Assembly (NCBI RefSeq): GCF_032362555.1 | Contig: NC_083516.1 | Span: forward strand, 6,597,001-6,661,000 | DNA length: 64,000 nt | Source: Amyelois transitella | Taxonomy: Eukaryota > Arthropoda > Insecta > Lepidoptera > Pyralidae | Direction of reading: 5' to 3' | Shown here: in pieces, positions 1 to 9,933 of the stretch | Layout: the number at the start of each line of letters is the position of its first letter | How positions within the stretch are numbered: the first letter of the stretch is position 1 | Notes under the pieces: model-generated | Databases searched by the model: none | What the model was told of the DNA's origin: nothing | Seen by the model: only the letters and a program-made list of their open reading frames with translations | Made by a program: the position numbers and the translations under genes

Positions 1-246
1 ATTTTGTGTACAATTGTACATATCTGAAGGAAAGAAAAGCGGGAAAGTGAGAGGTGGGTGTCTCGAGGTGAGGAGGTAGCGGGCGCGGGGTGCGGTCATC
101 GATCGCAGTCCCGTCGCTCGGTGCCGCGGGGACGCCATCAGCTGTTGACGACGTCGAACCTTTCTCTCCCGACAAACTTTTCCGAGACGTCATTTTTTTT
201 TCGTTCCAAAATTAAACGCGCACCGAAACCGCACTACACAAAATGA
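1..246. other. GC-rich patch, possible promoter or first exon
   Basis: Bases about 55-170 are much richer in G, C and CpG than the AT-rich surroundings. In this window such patches mark exons or transcription starts. On the minus strand an ATG near 139 opens a frame that runs off the left edge. I see no splice site or recognisable protein here. It may be another start region of the minus-strand gene whose alternative first exons lie at 2432-2563 and 5642-6346, but that is inference. Confidence 0.25.
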
Positions 247-2431
247 AAAAAGCCCGGGGAACGCGATAATGTACATAAGAAGCTTTCATTGTTTGTTTTC
301 TTTTTTCAGATTTTTGGTTGCAAGCTTTTATTCTAGAATTGTCGAACAATGCAATAACCTTTTAATGCACGACAAAATAGGGAAAGATTAAGACAACAGG
401 ATACGGCAAAAACGTAGGTATTCAATAATATTAACTACTGAAACTGAAATTGGTTTCAGGATATGATTCTGTCAATATAACAATTGATTTAAATTGCTTA
501 TTGGATAAACCAAAACTGCTATTACATTGAAGTGGGTATGTGGTGGTCTCGTTTATTTTTCATACAAAAAAAAACAGGTATAATTTGAAATAATATTTTA
601 CATCTTTTTTTCAAATCGGTAGAAAATTAATAATATGGAGCACCCATACAATTAAAACTATTTATAAGTTATTCCGATTTCTGTCTGCACCGCACGAACT
701 CCGGCGGGAACGGGCTTGATTGAAATGTTGATTACACTTCTAATCCTTTACAAATGATTGTGAAAAGAGCCCAGCATACACATTAGTCAATTGTCGTACC
801 GGAAGCATGCTCGTAAGGGGGTAAATGGCCTAAGTAAGAGGGCTTGAATCATTGAATTACGACACAAACATCACGTGCTGAGGGTCTGTTTGGCCATTAG
901 AACTTATACTCAACACGTTTTACACCGAATTCAATTTTCTGGCAAACCTAGTTTACTTCCCCTCCAAATTTCCTTTCCAAAATAGGTAATGGTCAACAGA
1001 AGGCTATCATTTTGAATAGACACCAAAACCAAAAAGTTTTTGAAATTGTTTTTAAATTCGGATACATATGATTTGTAGCAACTTTTTTATAAAATCTATT
1101 CTATTGGACAGTTTGTATAAAAATAAAAATGAGCACGAGAATAAGTTATATATTGGTTGGTCATTTTCAATTATAAGACATTTTTTTTAAGAATTTATGT
1201 CCTAATATTTAAACTAGCTAAATATTTTCAAGAAGTGCAACTTATAAAATGATTTATTTAAAATACTGCGCATACGATATACAACATTTAAAATTCGACT
1301 GCAGTTGAGATGGTGATCTGACAATGACCATTATAATTTTCAACTTTCGTAAATGCTCAGTCTCCTACATTTACTCCTACATTGCTTGTCAAGATTATGC
1401 TAATTTCGCATTTTGGGTAAGCAGAAACACTTTTTTTCACAAACAAATGAAATCTGTTATTAAATAGTGAATACAAGAAATTATAAAACATAAATCAAAA
1501 AGAAACAAAAACAACAACAAAATTTTGCGAACTTTAGTTTCAGACGCGAACAATATGGCTGGCAATGGCTGCAGAAACAGTGTAATGTTTCAGGTGTCAA
1601 GCGTCTAATAAAGTGAGGACAGGATAGCTCCAACCTGACCCAGATAGAAAACTACATATAAATTCTACTCTATACAATGCAGTATACTGCAAAGGCAATA
1701 ACAAAAACACACAGAGTCAACTGTTAAAATATAATGGCACGGCTGAACGGATACTGGAGTATAAATCAAGAGAAAATAAAACACCGGACATTGGGGCAGA
1801 TTGCCGTCCGAACAAATCAAAGTAAAAGCAAAAAAAAAATTATAGTAAAAACGAAATATGGATAAATCAAAGATATGAAACAGTTTTTTGCTGGCGGAAG
1901 TTTAGGTTTTTTTTGTCATACTGTTCCATGCTGGCTGAGACTATTACGAGTTGGTTCCAAATTTGCTACAGTATAACTATACAATCCCGTTAAAACAGGC
2001 ACCGCTGTACAAAGGTAAGAAATCACGGAACACATTTAACTAAAATTTGGCATTCAGATAGTTAAGATGAAATAAAAATAAGCTTCATTTATGTAATTCG
2101 CAAGAGAACTAAGCGTCCGGCAAGTTTTTGTATGTCATCACACAGATGTTAAAATGACTGCGGCAGTTGCTTTTCTTACACTGTGTTCACATAAGTCTGT
2201 CAAGAGGAAAAGACACAATGAGCTGAAAGTAATTCCTGCAAGTGGAAAATAAGAGTGATTAAACCACACGTAAGCACCTAAGAGACATCCGATTGTCGAA
2301 TAACTATTGTTTTCTTTGGTTTCCCACTGTCGTGGGATAACGAAAGGGGGAATCTACCTTATCTTCTGTTTGATGTTCATTGTTTTCTTAAGGCAAAAAA
2401 GAGTGTTTTCTATGGTTACAAAATGATGAAC
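247..2431. other. AT-rich non-coding stretch, probably intronic
   Basis: No coding pattern is visible on either strand. If the two minus-strand first exons to the right belong to a gene that continues beyond the left edge, this is intron. Short A and T runs are the only low-complexity features I noticed. Confidence 0.3.
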
Positions 2432-2563
2432 CTGAGCAATCTGATTAGGCGGCATCTCGTCTTGGTCAGAGGCGAACTGCGGCGGCGGCGGCAACACCGG
2501 AGGTGGCAGGGCGCGCGGGTGAGAGCGGAGCCCGCCCGGGCCAGCGCCCGCGCGCCCCTGCAT
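2432..2563 (-). CDS. Alternative first coding exon of an unidentified gene
   Basis: The exon runs from ATG at 2563 to a CAG/gttcat donor at 2432, giving 44 codons at phase 0. A stop lies three codons upstream of the ATG, so this start is fixed. The peptide begins MQGRAGAGPGG, is rich in Gly, Arg and Pro with a PPPVLPPPPQF run, and ends N-Q-I-A-Q. The separate exon at 5642-6346 ends Q-I-T-Q, also at phase 0. The matching ends suggest mutually exclusive first exons joined to a common exon beyond the left edge. The donor is not a strong consensus. I cannot name the gene. Confidence 0.4.
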
Positions 2564-2853
2564 GCGTTGCTACCTCACCGCCACTACACACCACACCGAT
2601 CGGCCACAATTCAACACATCACACTATACAAACTACAAATAGCTACTTCTATTCCAATCACTTCACTATCAGTCTTATTGAAATTCAGGGGTTTAATATT
2701 AGAGCCTTAAGTTCAGATGACGTAGTTCTTATCAAAATATTGTAAACTCTAGCTCGCAGAGCAATAATACGATAATAGGTCACACCGTGTGACTCACACG
2801 CATGAACTTTTGTTTACCCTTTTGATTAAGCTGTTAATGCCTAACAAAATATA

Positions 2854-2920
2854 ATATTGATGATAACCCTGCTGCCCGCCTGCATGATCTCATGCAGGCG
2901 GGCAGGGTTATCATCAATAT
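2854..2920. repeat. Near-perfect 67-nt hairpin
   Basis: The left arm starts ATATTGATGATAACCC and continues through GCCCGCCTGCATGA. The right arm is its exact reverse complement except for a 3-nt TGC bulge on the left, and the loop is only 2 nt. The inner half is GC-rich in AT-rich DNA. It lies in non-coding sequence and resembles neither a transposon end nor any other repeat here. Confidence 0.85.
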
Positions 2921-5641
2921 GGCTATGTCAGCATAAATATGGCTTATAATGTGGTATCAATTTAGGTTTACTTCAATTAGCTACTTTACTTCAAAACCAC
3001 TACAAGACTGCACCGGGTTATAAATCTAAATAAACTACCATCGTCACGAAGCAATCATTAACATAATATAGGTAGCTGAAATGAATAAAAAAGAATATAT
3101 TTTTCTAATAAAAGCTGCGTGGCAGGTGAGTGTAACGAGGGTTTTCACGAAAAGCCAGTGAGTAACAACATAATTCATCAATGTCAATAGAAATCCAGAC
3201 AGAAAAATCGGCCATGTCAAGCAAAGTAAACCTTGAATTGAAAAGGGAGTGAATTCTATCAATGTTAAAGAAGTGAAAGGGTCTATGGCACAAATGACCC
3301 CATTAGAAGTTCATTAATTAACGAATCAAGGGAACGTTGACCTTATGACCTCAATGGGCGCCGATGATATTATAAATCAATGTCAGAGCCGGGGTATGAC
3401 AGTATCCAGAAATTATGAGGGATATTAGTGACTAGTGGTCACCTCTATACTAACATGTTTTCTGAAATCTAGGTCAAAGCAGAATAGTGGTGTGTTGTGG
3501 GGAGGAATGAGGTCGACCGCTGGCCGCCTGGCGTCACAGTGACGCTGAACAAAAAATTAGGTGCGCTATCTATACCTGGCTATACTATACCTACGAATAA
3601 GAGCACACAATGAGCAATTAAATATATTCTTTTATACGGTCATTTTTTGTACCTACATTACGTTTTGGGTTACGTTATTTTTTATGTTATGAAGGTCCAA
3701 ATGAACTAATTTGGAGCTATAAAGAAATGTTTCATTATCTAATGGATGCCCCGTGCTTTGCGATGTATAAAAAGTATATTCTTGGGATGAAATTTCATAT
3801 TATAACTTTTTTTTTTAATATCTTGTTTAGTAACACAAAAAGTAAAAAAGAATTAACCCCACAATTATCTAAAAGCTACGTCTTAAAGAACCGTACTAAT
3901 CATAATGCTAATATGGTTGGTGGTAATGTGTGAAAATAGAAACAGTCAACAGTTAATGGTTATTTGATCATAACTCAAATAAACAAATCTGTAGAAAAAG
4001 TAAAACCAAACAAAAGTTGGTAAGCCAAATAAGCAATAGCCATTGTTAGAGCGTTTATTTTAATTTGTACAGTTGGAGAACGAGATTTGTAGAAAAGAAA
4101 CGTAAACAATTCAAGAACATCCGGATTATACTATCAGAATTAGATAGTAAAAATTAGATTATAACACGTGTTACATTCACAACACAGACAACGCGTCTGA
4201 AGATTCCTTCCTACTTATGTGAAAGTTTGAGAAAAAAGTCTAAAACCATTTTCAGACTTCCCAATCAAATTAGTTACGTCAAATTAACTGCATAATGATA
4301 AAAGTTGCTCAGAAAGCTTAACTGAACTGCCCACAAATTATGAACTGGATGTACTAAGTTACTATCTAAAAGTTCCTAGGTACCTACTTTAGAAAAGCCG
4401 ATTGAAAAAAATAGTAAACATTAAATTCGCAAACAAATCTCAAATTTCTCAAATGATATTTCTTGTTTAATTAATAAATTAACAACATGTTCTACATATC
4501 ATTGTATTTTTAGAACATGTATTTTTTTAAATACGCAAATAAACATACATACTTATCATCATGTCTTATTCGGTATACAACAGTCTCACTAAAACTAAAG
4601 CTCGTACAGCTGTATGTCTTAATGATGGAATTGAGATTCAAATAGTTACAGGTTGCTTGCCCATCGAAGAGAAGAAATTGAAAGTAATATTTTGCAGTTC
4701 TTTAATATAAACACAAACAAAATCAAGACCAACCTACCAGACCAACACGAAAGCTTGCGAATGAAAAAAGAATGTGCTTTTTCCGTTAGTCGCCGTTTAC
4801 ACCATCATTATCAACATCGACATCATTTCGTTAGTGTGCATAGTTTTTATCTAGTTTCAATTATATAAAAAAGCTATATCGCCAGAGTAGAAATGTAAGG
4901 TACTAAAATAGTTTCTTTCTATTCATTCAATAATAATTAATTTTATTCAATCGCTTGTTCAACAACCATGAAAAAACAAAATCGGAACAAATAAGCAGAT
5001 TTAATAAGCAAGCATGTTATTTGTACAAAAATCAAATAAAGGTCGCCGAAAAATATATCTGGTCGATAACTTTTAAACAAAAACCGACAACTTTATCATG
5101 CGATATTCATTAAAGAATCTTTTATGTCGTATTGTTAAAAATAATTGAAATAATGTGCCCCAATTTTTTTGGACCATTGCGCGAATTGCGCATTGGGCCG
5201 CGCTGGTTTTCTACGTTTTTACTACACAAAAATCACCTCCATTAATCTTTTCACGTGTTATAATACCGCATTGATACCAAATAACGAATAAAACCTAAAC
5301 GGACTGCGAAAATTATGGTGATCCAAGTCGAAGGAATAAAGGATGCGAGCGGAATACGCGCAGGGCGGGCAGAGCTTGTCGGCAGGGCGGCGCGGCGCCA
5401 TACGCGGTACTGCCGCCCTATGGCCCCCCGCTCCTCCGACTCTGCCGCCCTCGGGCGCTAACAAAACACAGATTATGAAGACACATTTATTAGCCAAAAC
5501 GCTACTTCAAATTCGATCGTACGACACAAACAATATTTCTTAGCGATCCACACTGACACTTTATTTCACAAAACTATATAATTACAGAATTTTAGCAAAA
5601 TAGTTAAATAGTGTCTTTTCTACACTTTGTTGACTTCACAC
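2921..5641. other. Non-coding stretch between alternative first exons
   Basis: I found no supportable coding exon. A GC-rich patch at about 5340-5465 includes a minus-strand ATG followed by APRRPADKLCPPC, but I could not find a donor giving the shared phase-0 end, so I leave it uncalled. A small fragment of the SINE-like family (gattcaaatagttacaggtt) lies at about 4622-4670. Confidence 0.3.
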
Positions 5642-6346
5642 CTGAGTAATCTGCAAACGTGGTTGAGGTTGGCGCCTAGGCGGGCGTTGAGGACGTGGTC
5701 TGCACCAGCCACCTACAGACCGGATTCGTCGTGAACATGTTGCTGCCGACGGCATTGAAAACCACTTCCTGGGCTCACGAACGCCGAAAGTTGTCGTCAT
5801 CCTGTCCCCAGGTTTAGGCATATCATAAACAATCTTGGGACTACCAACAGTTTCAGTACCTGGTGCAATGCGATATTTTGCCCCAGATATAGCCTTTTTG
5901 ATTCCACTGTAAGCTCTTTTTGCAGCATTTTCCTCTTCTTTCACATCGAGCGCAGTTTCCCTAGGAATTGCAGTAAGTCTACCAGGTGGAGGTTGACCAA
6001 TGGGGCCATCCTCATCTTTTCTAATTAGACGTCTCAGCCTGCCGAGTACTGTGAGTGGTGGATCTGTGTTCGTGCCAACGGTGCAAACTCGTGGTCTGCT
6101 GTGTTCGTGTTCAAGTGGTATGGTGGTGGGAACATAAGGTTGTGGAGGAAGCGTCGCTGCTCTTCGAGGTGCGGGTTCATCTTGTAGGTAAGCGACATGA
6201 AGAGTACTAATGCTCAACGGCTGATGCGGCGTCGGCCAGATGTCTCTGGTGGGCGGCACAGGCGAGGGACGCTCGCCCAGCATCCGCCGCGCTAGCTCAC
6301 CCGGCTGCCACAAGTAGCTAGCGGTCAAGTTGCCGTGTGTTTGCAT
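5642..6346 (-). CDS. Long alternative first coding exon, unidentified protein N-terminus
   Basis: From ATG at 6346 the frame stays open for 235 codons to a CAG/gtgtga donor at 5642 (phase 0); two codons into the intron it meets a stop. The peptide starts MQTHGNLTASYLWQPGELAR. It is rich in Pro and Arg, has no signal peptide or membrane segment, and contains a basic stretch (LGRLRRLIRK), an acidic KEEENAAKR stretch, and a REPRKWFSMPS motif. It ends RLQITQ, echoing the QIAQ end of the exon at 2432-2563. The codon ahead of the ATG is GTG, so the true start is 6346. I read it as the N-terminus of one isoform of a gene that continues beyond the left edge. I do not recognise the family. Confidence 0.55.
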
Positions 6347-6828
6347 CACGACTCAAATCTTCACTGACACACGCGAACTATTGCTAATCCAATAAAAGGC
6401 TCTGCGCACTTAACAGTATTCATGTAAAGTAAAGTATATAATATATCTAAGGCTTTAAATTGGATTAAGAATATTTAATAAAGTACAATTAAAAGCAATA
6501 CATTTAATAGTTTGTGGACTATCTATATATATGGATTACAGTATAATCCACCAAGGATTGACCAAAGTTAAAAAAATTTACTCATTTTAACTGCGACCTT
6601 AAGTGGGGTTTATAAGTTAGAGATCTGAGAGTAGGGTATAACACCAGTCTGAACAACGAACGCTAGCTTAGTCGCACGCAATCTGCTGACGTAGGTATGG
6701 TGTTGTACTTTCGAAGCCCCAAAAAATTGTCAAAGCACCCGTAGCACTATAGTAATAATGTTGGAACCATCCGACTTATGAAACTACCTCCGAGTAGAAG
6801 CTGATAACCTCGATTTTATCTTAAACTA

Positions 6829-7035
6829 GCTGTTGCCCGCAACTCCGTTTACGTGTCATTGGAAATACGAAGGTCAAGGTTTTTAATTTACTCAAATCCA
6901 CCAAAATTAATTTCTACGAAATTTTCATTACATAGGTAATAATTTGGATTATCAAAAAATATTTGTTATCCCTAAATTCTCACGACAGCGGATTTACAGT
7001 TGACAGCAGATATTTAAAAATCCGTACAAATATTA
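6829..7035 (+). repeat. Dispersed repeat, copy 1
   Basis: The stretch beginning 'agctgttgcccgcaactccg' and continuing through 'ttggaaata..aggt' to 'ccctaaa.tctcac' recurs, diverged, at about 57985-58165. Pieces with the same 'cccgc-acttcgt-cgcg' end also occur near 16785-16828 (minus) and 22660-22700. It is a common interspersed family with no coding content. Confidence 0.55.
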
Positions 7036-7141
7036 TGTAGTCCGTACAAATATTTTGTTTGTAACAAATAAACTCAAAAATTAATGGACTGATATATCAT
7101 CAGGTAGAACAACTTTTGCTAAGACATCATCTCTGTACATA

Positions 7142-7746
7142 TTACACAGTAGCTGGTCCCTTCAGCTTCCACATCACATTATCCAGATCTTCAATTTGGG
7201 CTTATTAATTTTTTAAAAGGCACATTGAATCTTACCTTTAAGGGTCTTGTGATTGTGACCGTCTCGATCATTGTAGTGGACGCCATATTGTTGAGCTCCA
7301 GTTTTTCCTAAAACAAATAATTGTAGTCAGAATTATGCCTATAATAATTTTGGTAACTAAGAAATTTATAATTTTTATTTTAACCTGCGGCTCCATCCAT
7401 GATTTCATGGTTCCATTTTTTTTACATATAGAAATAATAATAATTTAAGACCTCAATCTACCTGTTATTAAACATTTAAATTGAAATATTTGGCAAATCA
7501 CAAGGTACAAAGAATGGGAATATCAACCATGTACGGGTGGAATACCTGCCCACCCTGCATCGTCAGATATTTTAAATGGTGCTGGAGGAACTAAATTATG
7601 CAATTCCAGTGCACACTCTGCCAAGTGAAGAAGACACACAGATTTGCTGCCAATCGCCAAATCTCCGTAAGTAGCTCATCATCAGCAAGTTTTCTGACAT
7701 GTCTGTCAATAGCATCCAGGGTTTCACATGCATGAGCAGACCTGTC
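7142..7746 (-). pseudogene. Broken, intron-containing gene fragment of unknown family
   Basis: Three exon-like blocks follow each other on the minus strand: 7528-7746 (after a ctatacag acceptor), 7236-7307 (ttttag acceptor, gtaaga donor) and 7142-7200 (ending in TAA). Their phases fit: block 1 ends VHG at phase 1 and block 2 continues KTGAQQYGVHYNDRDGH. Block 1 reads CETLDAIDRHVRKLADDELL and then, after a one-base frame change, SLAECALELHNLVPPAPF. The last intron would be only 35 nt, too short to splice normally. The peptide looks strongly protein-like, but I do not recognise it. Because introns are present it is a duplicated gene piece, not a processed copy, unless the frame change is an assembly error in a live gene. 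Confidence 0.5.
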
Positions 7747-9038
7747 CTGTATAGAGGTTCAGCAGTTGGTCTGGAGAAAATTACCAGACCTTTGTTCCTA
7801 TCTCCCTTTATACTCACACTTCACCCACACTGTACTTATGCAAATAAAAATATGGAAAATTTCATTAAATAAAAAATAGGTGCAGAGGTTTAACTTCAAT
7901 GAGGTAACAAATAAACTTAATGTCCCATTTCAAAAATAGGACCACTCCACCGCTTTCCTGTCAATGTTGTAATTGTTGACTGAAGGAATAAACATATTCA
8001 TCTGATGCAAGTGTCCAAACTGGTCTAGTCAATTAAGGCTCTATATATGGCTCATAAATTTAAACTTTTACACTCAATGCTCTAGCAATCTCTGATGAGG
8101 ATGTTTAACCAAAATAGAGATGGTCATGATGTTCTGTGCCTTTATCTATAGTATAACTTTCTTCTACATCTATCTATAAAAACAAGAAACACTCACTCAC
8201 TGATCACAAAATCTCAAAAAGTACTTAGACAAAAAGATAAAAGTTGGCAGGAAGATAAATTGCATCTGATAGGATAGGATTTTTTGGAAAGATAATGGAA
8301 ATTTTCGTTTTACTTGGGTGAAGCCATGGGTGCTCTCTAGTCAAAACTATGTATATCCATAGATTAGGTCAACTGTTAGTAGCTCGTAGCAGTAGCGTGA
8401 TATGAACATGATAAGGGAAGAACCTTTGTGGGTTAAAGGCTTGCTTTTAGGTATAAAACGAATTTCCAAGAGTGTGTTATAAATGAGATGTTAAAATAAA
8501 CACATGCAAACAAAGCATACGGCTCATTAACTTGTGAATCGCATAATAACGTAAGTTACACAGTAAAACATTACGTAACTAATAAAACAACAAACACATT
8601 AAAACAATGAGTCAGAAAAAAGGTAGGTTTTACATTATCTTAAGGATTGGTTTGCACTGATTGTAATCGTCAAATTATTATGTTTCAATTATAACTTTAC
8701 GCTGTTAATTTCAAAGCCAGAATTAGTATTTTAACTATACCTAGAAAAGAATATACAAAGAATAAAATGCATGTTATGGAAACAATTATTTTATTGAATA
8801 TATACTTACAACAAAATCGGGACCTCTGGTTCAAAGACACTGGTGCAAAATTTAAGAAAATTTAATTCTGCTTGATCAATCGTAACTCTAAAAGATCGAT
8901 AAACATAGAAAATAATGATCAATATTTACGAAAATAAAGAAATACAAGAACATGTAAATGTAACTTAGACGACGCGTAATGCTACCTATCAATTGCCAAT
9001 GTCAAGTCAAGTCACAGATAGAGTCAGATATTCATTCG
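7747..9038. other. Intergenic DNA with no clear gene
   Basis: No exon chain could be built on either strand. A plus-strand ATGAGTCAGAAAAAAG followed by gtaggt at 8607-8622 resembles a tiny first exon, but nothing downstream joins it. About 8180-8340 resembles a dispersed repeat ('aagataaaagttggcaggaa'). Confidence 0.3.
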
Positions 9039-9772
9039 GTAGTAGAATAAATATTACTAATATTTTTTTCTTATATATTAGAATATATTTAAATAGTAGC
9101 TAATACTAATATATTAGTACCAAAATATTTTTATCACGTAATGAGAAGAGCGCTATCTATCATAATACTTTGCTTAAACTTGTTACTATGATTTTATTGG
9201 CGTGTAATAAATGAAGCTGGAGGCTTCTATGAAATAATTTATGTATGATAAATAATTAACCGATTATATTATAAACAATTGACGTAATTGACGTCTCTTA
9301 CCAACACAACTAACACTGGACAAAATTTTATAAAAAAGAGTATTAAAATAACTTTTGTAAAATTAGAGAACCGCCCCCAATCGATATCCTCCTTTTTTTA
9401 GTTCGATTAATGTTTTTCTGCGGTTATCTCGCGTTTCACCGATTTTAATACGGTTCTCAGGAAAGTATTTATTACACCTAGAAGAAAGTTTAAAAAAATT
9501 AACCGAATTTTTGTAGAATTTCTTCGAGTGTAAGTTGTAATTTTTACACAATTTCATTTACGGATGGGTAAGAGACGTCTTGTATCAATTCATAGTACAT
9601 AAATTATTTCATAAGCGCCTCCAGTTCAATTTAATAGACGCCAATAAAATCAAAGTAACTAGTTTACGCAAGCTACGATAGATAGCTATCATATTAAATA
9701 TTTTCGTTCTTTTATATTAATATTACATTTAAATAAAAAGTAATATTAGTAATATTTATTTATTCTGCTACC
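9039..9772. repeat. Large inverted repeat (foldback-type element)
   Basis: The left arm (about 9039-9303) and right arm (about 9565-9772) are diverged reverse complements. The outer ends read 'ggtagtagaataaatattac' and, on the other side, 'tattctgctacc'. Deeper matches include 'gattttattggcg' and 'tatgaaataatttatgta', and the inner ends are 'gacgtctctta.cca'. The central part (9310-9560) is related to the repeat at about 61320-61640. No transposase is visible. It ends about 160 bp before the rad50 start codon. Confidence 0.7.
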
Positions 9773-9933
9773 TTATATAACGAACACCTCTAGTCGGTGG
9801 CGTCGTGCCGAAATTTGCTATTGGCAACATTGTCAAATTTTGCTTTGTCTTGCAACATGCCGGGCGGTTTCTGATTTTAGCAAAATCGTTGATAGAATCG
9901 AAGTCTGAACCCCAGCTAGTTCTAGCCGAATTC

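Noticed and set aside
7596-7817. 73-codon minus-strand frame starting MSIKGDRNKG
   Set aside because: The overlapping frames CETLDAIDRHV... and SLAECALELHN... are far more protein-like and fit splice sites, so this frame is a shadow.
8607-8622. ATG plus splice-donor-like sequence, possible tiny first exon
   Set aside because: No acceptor downstream gives it a partner, and rad50 is complete without it.
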